The notes: a model not told the origin generated them from the letters alone. Counted from the first letter of the stretch, positions 1-9,181 are shown. The stretch is DNA of 64,000 nt from Candidatus Melainabacteria bacterium (GCA_016716405.1 JADJWK010000001.1:2728001-2792000), one strand, 5' to 3'. Made by a program: numbers and translations.

Positions 1-747
1 GGCGTTATCCGGATAATAGAAGTCTTCGTAGAATTTCCTGAGCCGGGCCAGCGGAACGCCTTCGACATCCGAACGCCAGCCTATGGTGGGGTGATGATAA
101 GGATGCTCCCGGAACGCGGTGGCGAAGAGGTTGGTCTCCAGCAGATCGTCCGGATCGTCTTCGCCGCGCTCCAGCTCGTTGCGCACAACTGTCATCTCAG
201 CGTCTCGATCCGCCTGGCGCAGAAGCAGATTTTTCATCCTGTCCGACTCGATATCGAGACAGAGATCGAGATGCTGAGCCGGCACCACCTCGAAATAATT
301 GGTCCTGTCGAACCAGGTGGTGGCATTGTTCATGCCCCCGACTTTCTTGAGGATCTGGTCGATGCCCGTGTTTTGCAATGGATCGTGACGAGGCGTGCCT
401 TTGAACATCATATGCTCGAGAAAATGGGTTGCGCCTGTGTGTCCCACGGCCTCATTGCGAGATCCCACGTGGTATACCAGGGTCGTGGCCACTGTGGGGG
501 TGGCGTGATTCTCGACAAGCAGGATCCGGAGCCGGTTTTTCTTCAGGCGATATTCGTTGATTCCCATGCGGGGTTTATCGGTGACAGCCTCCACGCCTAT
601 TTCTGCCAGTGCTTCGCGGCTAAGACCCGCCGGCTCGGTTTGCATTTCAGACATCTTGGACTCCCGGGCGCTGTTGCCGAAAACCGGCGCGACGGCCACC
701 AGGACCATCGCACCGGTTAGGAATGCCACGAGCAGATTTTTGTTCAA
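1..747 (-). CDS. M16 family zinc metallopeptidase, N-terminal part, cut by the left window edge
   Basis: Exported zinc peptidase of the pitrilysin/M16 family. Only the first 249 codons lie in the window and there is no stop. The frame opens with TTG at 747, giving MNKNLLVAFL and a hydrophobic signal peptide to about residue 25. The inverted zinc motif HxxEH is HFLEH at residues 108-112, after a VGSRNEAVGHTGATHFLEH context that closely matches the full-length M16 gene at 16558-19383. The last codons in the window (GVPLARLRKFYEDFYYPDNA) align with the same point of that paralogue. The TTG lies 3 bases after the stop of the restored upstream repeat protein, so the two are probably co-transcribed. 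The family assignment is firm; the exact start is inferred from frame and signal peptide because the ribosome site is weak. Confidence 0.9.
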   Translation of the reverse strand, partial: MNKNLLVAFLTGAMVLVAVAPVFGNSARESKMSEMQTEPAGLSREALAEIGVEAVTDKPRMGINEYRLKKNRLRILLVENHATPTVATTLVYHVGSRNEAVGHTGATHFLEHMMFKGTPRHDPLQNTGIDQILKKVGGMNNATTWFDRTNYFEVVPAQHLDLCLDIESDRMKNLLLRQADRDAEMTVVRNELERGEDDPDDLLETNLFATAFREHPYHHPTIGWRSDVEGVPLARLRKFYEDFYYPDNA

Positions 748-750
748 ATA

Positions 751-1175
751 CTACTCGCTCTTGTTGCTCGATTCGGTCTTCTTCTTGCCGGTGAGCTCCT
801 GACCGGTCTTCTTGACGGCATTACCGGTACCTTTGGCTACTTCTTCGGTGCCCTTGAGAGCGCCGCCTCTGTGCCTTTGAGAGCGCCTTTGGCCTCTGTG
901 CCTTTGAGCGCGCCCTTGCCTAAGGCTCCGGTTCCTTTGAGGACTTCTTTGCCGGCGGCTTCGGTGCCTTTGAGGGCGCCCTTGCCGAGAGCCTCGGTGC
1001 CTTTGAGAGCGCCTTTGCCGAGAGCCTCGGTACCCTTGATCGTTCCTTTGCCTACCTTCTCGATGGCCTTCTCTGTCTTCTTGAGGATGCCATCACCTTT
1101 TTTCTGATCCTCTGCAAAAGCTGCCGTTGTGGCGAGCATCGCAGCAATCGCCAGGGAGAACAGTTGTTTTGTCAT
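751..1175 (-). CDS. Exported Lys/Gly-rich repeat protein, frameshifted
   Basis: Small secreted protein starting MTKQLFSLAIAAMLATTAAFA, a clear signal peptide, followed by about five near-identical 11-residue units of the type GTEALGKGALK. As read, the frame stops at 837 with the implausible end LSRAPKK. In the next frame the repeat continues as GALKGTEEVAKGTGNAVKK and ends in a Lys/Ser-rich tail with a stop at 751-753, just before the M16 start. One repeat unit lacks 4 bases relative to its neighbour (near 864), which explains the shift. The longer start at 1208 is less likely because it adds residues before the signal peptide. Function unknown; the repeats suggest a cationic amphipathic or surface-binding role. 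Confidence 0.6.
865..1034 (-). repeat. In-frame 33-bp tandem repeats
   Basis: About five direct repeats of a 33-base unit encoding GTEALGKGALK-type peptides. The units nearest 865 are shortened (GTEAKGALK), and one boundary lacks 4 bases. This is what replication slippage in a tandem array would produce. Confidence 0.8.
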
Positions 1176-1287
1176 TTTCAATCTCCAAATTCCACCTTCA
1201 GGCGTCATTGTGTCAAATTTGTCTGCTTTGCGCCACTTGAGATCGCCTTAGCTGATAAGATTCTCTGGACATTTAGGAGGTTCAGCA

Positions 1288-2694
1288 ATGAGCGGCGTGA
1301 AGTCCATCTTGATTACCTGTACGGCTCTCAGTCTCCTTGGCTCGCCAGCCGGGGCAGCCGCTGATAACGTGGATTACGAGAAAGCCGGCGATCAGGCCTG
1401 CTCGATTTTGAGCCGTTATCTCCAGGTGGACACCACTGTTCCGCCGGGCAACGAGAAAGATGGAGCCCTTTTTCTGAAAAAGGTATTAGAGGAAGAAGGC
1501 ATCGAATCCGAGGTTTTCGACACCGCCCCCAACCGTGCCTGTCTCTATGCCCGTCTCAAGGGCAACGGCAAGAAAAAGGGGATCATCCTCCTCAATCATA
1601 TAGATGTGGTGCCGGCGGAGCCCGCCGACTGGAAGTTCCATCCTTTCAAAGGCGAGACCCACGACGGCGAGATCTGGGGACGGGGCGCTCTCGATATGAA
1701 AGGTATGGGAGTGATCGAGCTCATGGCCATGGTACTTCTCAAGCGCTCGGGCAAAGAGCTCGATCGTGACATCATCTTTCTCGCCACCCCGGATGAAGAG
1801 GTGGGCGGGGAGTTCGGCGCCGGCTGGTTCGTCAAGAACAAGCCCGAGCTGGTGAAAAATGCCGAGTTCCTCCTGAATGAAGGCTTCTCCATCGAGGCGG
1901 ATGAGAGCGGCAAGCAGAAATACTGGGGCGTGGATTATGCCGAGAAGTCGGCTCTCTGGCTCGAGCTCACCGCCAGAGGCGAAGCCGGGCACGCCTCCAT
2001 GCCCCTTGCCGGAGCTTCCACCAATCGACTGGTGCGGGCTCTCAACAAGATCGACGGAGCCGGACCGAATTTCAAAGTGCTGCCCCCGGTGAAAGAGTAT
2101 TTCGCCAAGATCGCCATGACCGAAACAGGCGATCTCAAAGAGCTTTTCAAGAACATCGAGAGCTCGGTGGAGGATGAGAGCAATGAGAAAGCGATTCTCT
2201 CGGATGTGCTGAAGTCCTCGATGCTGCGCAATACTATCTCGCTCACGGTCATGAAAGCCGGATACAAGACCAATGTCATTCCGGCGGAAGCCTCTGCTCA
2301 ATTAGACTGCCGCCTTCTTCCCGGGGTCGAGAAAGACGACTTCGTAGCCTTCATCAAGAAGACTATCGATGACGACGGGGTGGATATCAAAGTCCTCGAG
2401 TGGAACAAAGCCTTCCCCTCGAGCATGGACACCGAGCTTGTGGAGTGTATAAAGGCAGTGGCCGCCGAAGAGTCGGCGGATGCTCCGGTAGTCCCGGTAG
2501 TAGTCCCCTGGTTCACCGACTCGCACTGGTTCCGGGAGCTGGGTGTGCAGGCCTATGGCTTCGAGCCGGTGGAAGTGGACAAAGAGCATTTCGCCACCAT
2601 GCACGGCAAAGACGAGCGTATTCCGGTAGATGCCTTCAAGCGCGGTGTCAAACGTATGCACCAGATCCTCGACCGGCTCTGCGCATCCAAATAG
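1288..2694 (+). CDS. Exported M20 family metallopeptidase (ArgE/DapE/CPG2-like)
   Basis: Zinc-dependent amidohydrolase/carboxypeptidase of the M20 family, acting outside the cytoplasm. It has a signal peptide (residues 1-24), the first metal motif LLNHIDVVPA (H104, D106), the bridging aspartate in GRGALDMKG (D136), the catalytic glutamate pair in PDEEVGGEFG (E170/E171), a dimerisation (lid) domain around 220-340, and a late histidine motif FTDSHWFRELG. At 468 residues it has the normal length for exported members. The ribosome site AGGAGG lies 7 bases before the ATG, an excellent spacing. The next gene follows after 3 bases, so the pair is an operon. Substrate not determinable from sequence; an N-acyl amino acid or peptide is usual for the family. 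Confidence 0.92.
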   Translation: MSGVKSILITCTALSLLGSPAGAAADNVDYEKAGDQACSILSRYLQVDTTVPPGNEKDGALFLKKVLEEEGIESEVFDTAPNRACLYARLKGNGKKKGIILLNHIDVVPAEPADWKFHPFKGETHDGEIWGRGALDMKGMGVIELMAMVLLKRSGKELDRDIIFLATPDEEVGGEFGAGWFVKNKPELVKNAEFLLNEGFSIEADESGKQKYWGVDYAEKSALWLELTARGEAGHASMPLAGASTNRLVRALNKIDGAGPNFKVLPPVKEYFAKIAMTETGDLKELFKNIESSVEDESNEKAILSDVLKSSMLRNTISLTVMKAGYKTNVIPAEASAQLDCRLLPGVEKDDFVAFIKKTIDDDGVDIKVLEWNKAFPSSMDTELVECIKAVAAEESADAPVVPVVVPWFTDSHWFRELGVQAYGFEPVEVDKEHFATMHGKDERIPVDAFKRGVKRMHQILDRLCASK

Positions 2695-2697
2695 TCC

Positions 2698-3450
2698 ATG
2701 AGCTCGACCAGCCCCGCCACCATCGCGGACTATCTCAAAGATCTCTCGCGTCCGGTCTGGAAGCCGGTGACGGCGACTCTGGACGCTGCTCCCGGAGCGC
2801 CTCGCCTGGGAGGCACGCCGCTTGTCGGCGAAGGGTATCCATTTCCACGCTGCCGGAAGTGCTCCGGTCTTCTCACTCTTTTCCTGCAGCTTCCTCTCGG
2901 GGACCTCCCGGCCGGTGAGGCGGAGCTCCGCGACGCCGGTTTCGAGAAAGCCCTGCCCGATTCGATATTGCAGCTTTTCTGTTGTAACGACAGCGAGAAG
3001 AAATGTTTTCTCGACACTTTTGATGACCCCGAATGTGGTGCTCTGGAGATCAGGACGGTTCCGGCCGGGACCGCTCCTCTTGCCTGTCCTTCGAAGGCTC
3101 TTTCCACGGCATTCCCGGCACGGACGATTATAGGCTGGGAGCGCCGCCAGTTCGACTATCCGTCATTTTGCGAGCTCTCCATCGCCTGTGAATTCGCCGG
3201 TTTCGAAGAGAGCGAATATGAAAGAGTCTGCGGCGCCATGCACGGACGGGAAGACAAGCTCCTGGGCTGCCCGAGCTTTTTCGAGGATGCCGACGAATTC
3301 GAATGCGCTCGCTGCGGCAAAGACATGATCTATCTCTTCCAGTTGAAGAGTCAGGACAATCTTCCTTTCGAATTCGGGCATGACGGCTGCGGATATGTCT
3401 TTCTCTGTCCCGAGGATTTCACCCCGGCTTTCTCCTGGCAGTCTTATTGA
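2698..3450 (+). CDS. DUF1963 (YwqG-like) protein
   Basis: Cytoplasmic protein of 250 residues matching the DUF1963 pattern: an early RLGGTPLVGEGYPFPRC segment, then CSGLLTLFLQL, LPDSILQLFCCND and a C-terminal GHDGCGYVFLCPEDF. Several Cys pairs (PRCRKC, ECARCGKD) suggest metal binding on top of the usual fold. Members are poorly characterised; some act as housekeeping or immunity-like proteins, so no function is claimed. It starts 3 bases after the M20 peptidase stop, within one transcription unit, and ends at a strong hairpin. Confidence 0.75.
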   Translation: MSSTSPATIADYLKDLSRPVWKPVTATLDAAPGAPRLGGTPLVGEGYPFPRCRKCSGLLTLFLQLPLGDLPAGEAELRDAGFEKALPDSILQLFCCNDSEKKCFLDTFDDPECGALEIRTVPAGTAPLACPSKALSTAFPARTIIGWERRQFDYPSFCELSIACEFAGFEESEYERVCGAMHGREDKLLGCPSFFEDADEFECARCGKDMIYLFQLKSQDNLPFEFGHDGCGYVFLCPEDFTPAFSWQSY

Positions 3451-3451
3451 A

Positions 3452-3504
3452 GTGCGGCATATATTTCTCAGATTTTCCCCTTCTTGAAGCAATATATGCC
3501 GCAC
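3452..3504. terminator. 14-bp perfect inverted repeat between convergent genes
   Basis: Arms GTGCGGCATATATT (3452-3465) and its exact complement (3491-3504) enclose a 25-base loop, beginning 2 bases after the stop of the DUF1963 gene. There is no clear U tract, so a factor-assisted or bidirectional terminator, or a protein-binding site, is as likely as an intrinsic terminator. The rest of the 3505-3686 gap shows nothing I recognise. Confidence 0.5.
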
Positions 3505-3686
3505 GTGACCACCAGCATGGTCTTTGCATCTTCGGGGGATGTAGGCACTGAAAATGCTTACTCGAGCCTGCCAGGGGTGTCTCCAGAAGCAGAGCGAGAC
3601 CTATATTGGTTATAGCAAGAGATTCCTGTTGCAATAAATTTTGAGCTGCGTTTTCGACTGACGGGTGCTGGGGTCGCCTGGAGCTT

Positions 3687-5954
3687 TTAAGGAAGCGAGG
3701 CTTCGATAGTCTCGATCTCGTCCTGCAATTCCGTAGCTTTTTTCTCGTCGTGGCTCGCCAGGAGCTTTTCGTATTCTCTCAGGAGCATCAGGGTGGCAGG
3801 GTGGTCCTTGCAGGCATGGCGTCTGAGTTCCAGGGCCTTTTCGTAACATGCGGAGGCTTTCTCGGGCTCACCCAGATCGCTCAGGATCCGTGCCTGAATG
3901 GTGGCAATTTCGATCAAAGCGGGATCCTCTTTTCTCAGCTTCTCCTCCACAGACCCTGCCAGAGCCGCCAGGGCGGAAGGGGTTATATCGAGCTCTTTCC
4001 GGCTGCGGCTGATCTCGATTCGAAGAAGTCTTCCGGCCGGATCGTCCGGGCTCAGATCGAGGACTTCCAGGGCCTGGTCGAGATCGCCTGCGAGGATGAG
4101 GCTCCAGGCCAGAGATCGTGCCGCCGGTCCACTGACGGATCGACCCTCTTCCGGCAGCTTCTCGAGGTCTTCTACGGCTTTCTCGGCATAGTACCGGGCG
4201 CGGTCGATATTGCCCCTGGTGCTATCCATCTCGGCAAGCAGCGCCAGGACCTCGATCTTCATGAGGTGACCGGAGATCTCGTCATTGCCTGCGGTGCCGG
4301 CACCGATCTGACGCAGGCACTGACCACCGAGCTCCTCTGCCTCGGCTATGAGACCGCAATGATAGAAGAGCCGGGCGAGATAGCCGAGATCTTGGCTGAG
4401 ATAGCGTTCGAAATGCTCCCGGACCGTGGTCCTCATGATCTCTTTGTGGTCATATCTACTGGCAAGACCGAGAGCGGCGAAGCGCGATAGCGATCGGGCC
4501 TGATTCCGCCTCTGCTCATTGCCGGCGCAATGCGCGAAAAACAGAGAGGCAAGAAGCAGAGTCTCCTGGAAGATATAAGCGCTCTCTCTGGTGCCCAGAA
4601 GCCCCGGAAGCTGATCTACAAAACCCGTCCAGTCGTCGGTCCCGGCATTGATATGGGCACGGAAGGATGTCACTATCGCCTCGAGCTTCTCTTTCTCCTC
4701 GTCCTGGGCCATGAGGGCAAGTCCGATATCCAGGAGCCAGATCAGTGCCGGATCGAGGGAGTCGGCAGAGCGGCTTACTTTCAGGGTCGCTTCTTCCTCG
4801 CTGGCGAGCATGGCGGCATAGGTCTCGAGCAGCGGGCAGAGACCGGAGATGGCGTAGAGGGCGTCGCTCTGCACCAGGGCGTCTTTGAGGGCGCCGGCGC
4901 CTTTGAAGAGAGGATACTCTCCGTTGCTCTCTTTCGAGGAGATTGCCGGGACCAGTATATGGTCGAGAACCACCGAGGTCAGCGGAAGAGTAGCGACCCT
5001 GCTGGCTTTTCTAGGTCTCTTTCCGGTGGGCTCGGCGTCTCTCCGGGAATCGGTGATTATATGAGGCAGCCCCTGGCGGTCGGAGAGAGCTTCCGCGAGA
5101 GCTTCCGGGGATACAAGACAGCCGGTGAGATCCAGTTTCTCCAGCGTGGTTCCCTGGAGAAGACCGGCAAGGCAGTTGTCTGTGACGGCCGTGTAGGCCA
5201 GGTTCAATTCTTTCAGGGGCGAAAGGCTTTTCTGAATTACAGCGAGCTCCCGGTCGGCAATCTCGGTGCGGGAAAGATCCAGTCTCGAAAGTTTTTTGTC
5301 GATCACCGGGGAAAGCTGATTGATATCGGCGAGCCTGGAGCCCGCCAGATTGAGTGTGACGAGCAGAGGACCGGTATCGAGGGAGCCGGCGGTTATGTCG
5401 CAATCGACCAGGTAGAGATGTCTCAGACCTTTCAGGGAAGCGATGAAAGAAGCAAGCCGGTCGTCTATGCGGTGACCAGCGATAACCAGGCTCTCCAGAG
5501 CCTGGAAAGAGCCGAGGCTGGAAAGATCGCCCGGGTCCGAGGCGAGATTGTGAAGGCAGAGCTCTTCGATGAGATTGCGCGAGAGAATCTCGATGTAGGC
5601 GTCGGTCAGGGCTACCCCGGCAAGGGCGAGACGCCTCAGGTGCCCGAAACGCCTCAAGCTTGCTGCTCTCGCTTTATTGCTCAGACGCCTGAGGGCGACT
5701 CCCGAGATGCTGTCATAGCCTTCCTCGGGGACACCTCGCAGGTCGTCTCCAAGGGACCCGGACAGAGAGAGGACCAGGTCCGATTCCGATTCCACCTCGA
5801 CCTCTACAATACCCCGGGCTGTCAGGTCGGGGGGATTGTAGCGGTCGAGGTTGAAAAGAAAAGGGGTATCCCGGGGCAGCAAATAGAGAGAGCCCAGGGA
5901 GCGGTTCTCGGGAAATGCCAGGCGATGTTTGCGGGCTTCTATCGATTTAGTCAT
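3687..5954 (-). CDS. Leucine-rich repeat plus TPR protein
   Basis: Large (755 residues) cytoplasmic repeat protein with no signal peptide. Residues about 115-310 form LRR units of the RI/GALA kind (LKELNLAYTAVTDNCLAGL, LEKLDLTGCLVSPEALAEAL). A linker follows, and residues about 370-750 are helical TPR-like, ending in a kinesin-light-chain type motif (ALIEIATIQARILSDLGEPEKASACYEKALELR). This architecture normally mediates protein-protein contacts. The start (MTKSIEARKHR) is divergent from the gene at 5992 with almost no spacer, so the promoters must overlap the coding starts. Domain call firm, role unknown. Confidence 0.85.
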   Translation of the reverse strand: MTKSIEARKHRLAFPENRSLGSLYLLPRDTPFLFNLDRYNPPDLTARGIVEVEVESESDLVLSLSGSLGDDLRGVPEEGYDSISGVALRRLSNKARAASLRRFGHLRRLALAGVALTDAYIEILSRNLIEELCLHNLASDPGDLSSLGSFQALESLVIAGHRIDDRLASFIASLKGLRHLYLVDCDITAGSLDTGPLLVTLNLAGSRLADINQLSPVIDKKLSRLDLSRTEIADRELAVIQKSLSPLKELNLAYTAVTDNCLAGLLQGTTLEKLDLTGCLVSPEALAEALSDRQGLPHIITDSRRDAEPTGKRPRKASRVATLPLTSVVLDHILVPAISSKESNGEYPLFKGAGALKDALVQSDALYAISGLCPLLETYAAMLASEEEATLKVSRSADSLDPALIWLLDIGLALMAQDEEKEKLEAIVTSFRAHINAGTDDWTGFVDQLPGLLGTRESAYIFQETLLLASLFFAHCAGNEQRRNQARSLSRFAALGLASRYDHKEIMRTTVREHFERYLSQDLGYLARLFYHCGLIAEAEELGGQCLRQIGAGTAGNDEISGHLMKIEVLALLAEMDSTRGNIDRARYYAEKAVEDLEKLPEEGRSVSGPAARSLAWSLILAGDLDQALEVLDLSPDDPAGRLLRIEISRSRKELDITPSALAALAGSVEEKLRKEDPALIEIATIQARILSDLGEPEKASACYEKALELRRHACKDHPATLMLLREYEKLLASHDEKKATELQDEIETIEASLP

Positions 5955-5991
5955 ACTCTAAATGGTACACTTCCGGCCCATGATTTGCGCC

Positions 5992-7530
5992 ATGCCCAAA
6001 GACAAAATTCCGTCCCCTGAGAAGCTCGAGTCCGCGGCTCTCTGTCTTGCCGTTCTTGATATCATATTCGGTGAGGGTGAGCCGGTTTTCTATTGCGAGC
6101 CGGGCTTCCAGAAAGAAGGAGTCAATGCCTCTTTCATGGACAATCGCGAAGGCGGTCAATGGAGCCTGCGTGTATCGAAAAACGGCTCGGTGCTCAAAGG
6201 AGTCCACCGGGACGCTTTCATGTATCCGGGCGGCGAGCCTCCGTTCAAAACCGAGATCAATCACGGTTTCAAAACCTATCCCGGGGTCCTGGCAGGTTTT
6301 CCGGAGAGGCTCGCTTATCTTTTGAGCGATCCTGATCCTTTTGTCGATCTGACTTTCTGTGTCTGGTCCGGCTCCAGGACCTCTTCCTGGGAGAGCGGCG
6401 CTTTCTTCTATCCTGAGAACGTCGATGATCCGGATGCCTCGGAGGAGCTCCTCGCATTTCTTATCAATCCGGTCGACAGCTATATCGAGCTCTGCCGGGA
6501 CCTCTACGGGACCAATATCGCAGACCGAGAAGCGGTGCAGGCTATTGCCGGGGGAGCGACCCTCACCCCTTCCCTTCTCAAACGTCTTCGACCGGACTGC
6601 AGCCTGCTGGCTATACGTCATCGTCTCGAGCAGATCGGTTATCCATATTCTCTCAAAGAACCACAGGTGAATGAGCAGTCCCGAAGCGGCAAGAGCGACG
6701 AACATCTTCTCGACACCGACAGCACCATTACCGAGACGGCCATCGGTGCGCTCCGGGGCCTGTCGGGCTTTCTCGCCGATAGCGGGCTTGCGAGCGTCAA
6801 AGACCGCGCCGGAGACATTGCCCAGAGCGGTCTGGCAGCAGCAATCAGCGGCTTGAGCAGTGTTATCGCCCCGGACCCGCCCGAATCACCCATGGCCAGG
6901 GAGCCTCTGTTCAAATGGTGGCGCCCCCTGGAGTCCAGGCTCAAACTGAGCAAGCGTGACGGTATGCATGCCCGGATCGGCTTTATCGTGGCGGAGCTTG
7001 TCGACCGTTATCACTACGGGCGCGAAGAGTGTTTCAACAAATTCGTCCTGGATATGGAAGAGAGCTTTGAGTCCATGCCTGACTTTCTCATGGGCGCCTT
7101 CAGCGATCTCGCTCGCATCTATGGCGAGCGCGATTTCAAAGAGGACGCGGAGCTCCTGCGCAGGAAAGCGGCTCTCTGGAGGCAAAATTTCATCGAAGCC
7201 GGCAGCCATCCCACAGGGGATCGAGACCTGCCCCGGATTCTCGTCTATGTGCCTCTTTCCGACAGGGGCTTCAATCTAGACGTTCTATTCGCCGATATCA
7301 CCACGGCTCTCACCAACAAAGGAGCGCCCTACAACATGATTTCGAGCCGGGGCAGGTTTCCTCAGAAAGACGAGCGTGAATTCGGCTTGATTGCCATTGA
7401 CGCACCACCGGGGGTGCTCACTGAGATTGCTCCGGTGCTTTTCGATTTGCTCGCAGGGAAGCGACTGCCTGCCGGAAGCTATCTCATCGATCCGCAGGGC
7501 GAGCGCCGAGAGATTTCTATTGATCTTTGA
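5992..7530 (+). CDS. Hypothetical protein, divergent partner of the LRR-TPR gene
   Basis: Protein of 512 residues (from MPKDKIPSPEK) with no family that I recognise. Visible parts: an N-terminal globular region rich in aromatic residues (FCVWSGSRTSSWESGAFFYP), a middle amphipathic segment with a helical tail (ETAIGALRGLSGFLADSGL), a region resembling one tetratricopeptide pair (FLMGAFSDLARIYGERDFKEDAELL), and a C-terminal alpha/beta stretch (PRILVYVPLSDRGFNLDVLFADI). In-frame ATGs at 5962 and 5980 are alternative starts; I prefer 5992 because it leaves room for a promoter. Its 3' end overlaps the convergent caspase gene by 14 bases. Confidence 0.65.
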   Translation: MPKDKIPSPEKLESAALCLAVLDIIFGEGEPVFYCEPGFQKEGVNASFMDNREGGQWSLRVSKNGSVLKGVHRDAFMYPGGEPPFKTEINHGFKTYPGVLAGFPERLAYLLSDPDPFVDLTFCVWSGSRTSSWESGAFFYPENVDDPDASEELLAFLINPVDSYIELCRDLYGTNIADREAVQAIAGGATLTPSLLKRLRPDCSLLAIRHRLEQIGYPYSLKEPQVNEQSRSGKSDEHLLDTDSTITETAIGALRGLSGFLADSGLASVKDRAGDIAQSGLAAAISGLSSVIAPDPPESPMAREPLFKWWRPLESRLKLSKRDGMHARIGFIVAELVDRYHYGREECFNKFVLDMEESFESMPDFLMGAFSDLARIYGERDFKEDAELLRRKAALWRQNFIEAGSHPTGDRDLPRILVYVPLSDRGFNLDVLFADITTALTNKGAPYNMISSRGRFPQKDEREFGLIAIDAPPGVLTEIAPVLFDLLAGKRLPAGSYLIDPQGERREISIDL

Positions 7531-9088
7531 TCAGGCTGGCGATTGGCTTGGCTATGGCAGCGGCAATCTCGTTGGGAATGAAATTGCGCACCTCGGCAAA
7601 TATCGAGTCGTCGTGGCAGGCCATGGTGATCCGGCTGAATTTCTTTTTCTTCTGGAGCCAGAGCACCTCGCCGGTCTCACCCGAGACGAGCTTGGCCGAG
7701 ATTCTGGCACCGGCCAGATCGTGTCCCATCTGGTCCTCGAAGAATATATCGTGGATGGTTATCTCCACCAGATATTTCGCCTGGCTGAGATTGCCTGCCG
7801 CCTGCCAGTTGTATACCCCAGGACCGGAACAGATCGCATTGCGGTCGATGGTCATGAGCTCTTCGTCATGAGTTCCGCCTCCATTCTCACCGGCGAATTC
7901 GAGAGTAAAGACTGGTTTGCCCTTGAGAAATTTGGCAAGCCGTTTTTTGACTACCTGCTGAATCGTCGGCCGGAAGCCCACTTCGTCAAGGCGCCTGGGC
8001 ACATCGATATTGTCCTTCTGGGCGAATCCTTTCCAGATGTCGTCCAGGATGATCTCGTTGGGTCCGGTGACAGGCAGGATGGCCACCCGGTCGAGGAGTT
8101 TGACCGCGAGATTCTGACCGCCAATGGAGGCGACATTGGCAGGCGGCGCAATCGATTGAGCGCCAGTGCTCATGGCTATCGTCTGGGGCGCTGAGGAGGC
8201 GGCGGGCTCGCTTGCCGTCGTCTCCGGCAGTCCCGGCTTCGGCTTGGCCGGGCGGGCTGCGATCACGATGTCGTCTCCCTTCCAGGCGCTGCGCACGATG
8301 GGGGTCTGAAGCTGACCCCTGTCCCGGAGAACTTCCTGTTGCACTTTATCTTTCATATAGTCGAAGGCTTCGCCGAGCCTGGTGAATTCGCCCCGGTGCT
8401 TGAGACCGTCCATGAGCTGTTTTGTGAAGACTCCGTTCTGATAATTCTTGGATTCCCAGGACACCTCCTGGGGCTGGCTCGAGCAGATGAGCATGAGACC
8501 CTTGCCCATGGGAATCTGTCCGATGTCGAAATTTCCCTGGCGCACCAGGCTCTTGCCCCCGGCTTTCGCCCGGGCGGCTCCGGAATGGCAGGCGTCGAGA
8601 ATGATTACGGTGCGATCGCAGTGCACACGCTCTTTGATTGTCTCGGCCAGGTTCTCGAGCCTGATGCCGGTGGCATATAGTTGATCTTTCTGGGTGTCAT
8701 GGGCGACCAGATAATTGAATCCCTCGTTGTCCATCTGGGATGGGCTGCCATGACTGGACATATAAATGAGAACCAGATCGTTGGGACCGGCGGCATGCGG
8801 CAGCCAGGTGTCGCCGATCTCGGTGAGAATTCGGGCTCTGGTCGCCTGCTCGTCGGTGATCAGTTTGACGTGGTCCGGAGCGAAGTGAGCTTCTTTGATC
8901 AGGAAGTCGCGAAAGTCCGCTGCATCCTTGGCAGGGTAGTTGAGATTCATGCTGGCATCTTTGAATCGGCTGATGCCTACTACCAGCGCCCATTTATCGT
9001 CCACGGGACGTGATTGGGCAAGGACCTGCAACGGGAAAAGCAAGACAAGGGCGATGATTAAAAATACTCTTCTGTCTGAGATTCTCAA
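7517..9088 (-). CDS. Exported caspase-family (C14) protease with unknown C-terminal domain
   Basis: Secreted cysteine-peptidase-like protein. A TTG start gives MRISDRRVFLIIALVLLFPL, a signal peptide cleaved near residue 25. Residues 33-285 are a caspase/p20-like domain: KWALVVGISRFKDA, the catalytic His in YMSSHGSPS (H113) and the catalytic Cys in LDACHSGAAR (C167), so the dyad is intact. A Pro/Ala-rich linker (about 285-330) leads to a C-terminal domain of about 190 residues (RVAILPVTGPNEIILDDIW to the end) that I do not recognise but that resembles envelope lipoprotein-associated domains. Bacterial C14 proteins cleave after basic residues (metacaspase type) or act in signalling; specificity is not visible here. 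Confidence 0.88.
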   Translation of the reverse strand: MRISDRRVFLIIALVLLFPLQVLAQSRPVDDKWALVVGISRFKDASMNLNYPAKDAADFRDFLIKEAHFAPDHVKLITDEQATRARILTEIGDTWLPHAAGPNDLVLIYMSSHGSPSQMDNEGFNYLVAHDTQKDQLYATGIRLENLAETIKERVHCDRTVIILDACHSGAARAKAGGKSLVRQGNFDIGQIPMGKGLMLICSSQPQEVSWESKNYQNGVFTKQLMDGLKHRGEFTRLGEAFDYMKDKVQQEVLRDRGQLQTPIVRSAWKGDDIVIAARPAKPKPGLPETTASEPAASSAPQTIAMSTGAQSIAPPANVASIGGQNLAVKLLDRVAILPVTGPNEIILDDIWKGFAQKDNIDVPRRLDEVGFRPTIQQVVKKRLAKFLKGKPVFTLEFAGENGGGTHDEELMTIDRNAICSGPGVYNWQAAGNLSQAKYLVEITIHDIFFEDQMGHDLAGARISAKLVSGETGEVLWLQKKKKFSRITMACHDDSIFAEVRNFIPNEIAAAIAKPIASLIKDQ

Positions 9089-9121
9089 GCTTCTTCACAT
9101 CCGGGGCTTCAAGAAGATGAT

Positions 9122-9156
9122 AACAAAAAGGGTCTGTCTCTCCATCTGACAGACCC
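9122..9156 (-). terminator. Intrinsic terminator of the zinc-ribbon gene
   Basis: On the minus strand a perfect 9-bp stem (GGGTCTGTC / GACAGACCC) is followed by TTTTTGTTA. It sits 26 bases past the zinc-ribbon stop and separates that gene from the caspase gene downstream. Confidence 0.85.
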
Positions 9157-9181
9157 GTATGTTACTTGTGCCCAGGAATTC

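Noticed and set aside
91..720. Long plus-strand ORF of 209 codons
   Set aside because: It lies wholly antisense to the M16 peptidase fragment, whose frame has the HFLEH motif and continues to the window edge.
4530..6020. Plus-strand ORF of 496 codons
   Set aside because: Antisense shadow of the LRR-TPR gene; its translation has no domain pattern and the opposite frame has regular LRR and TPR repeats.
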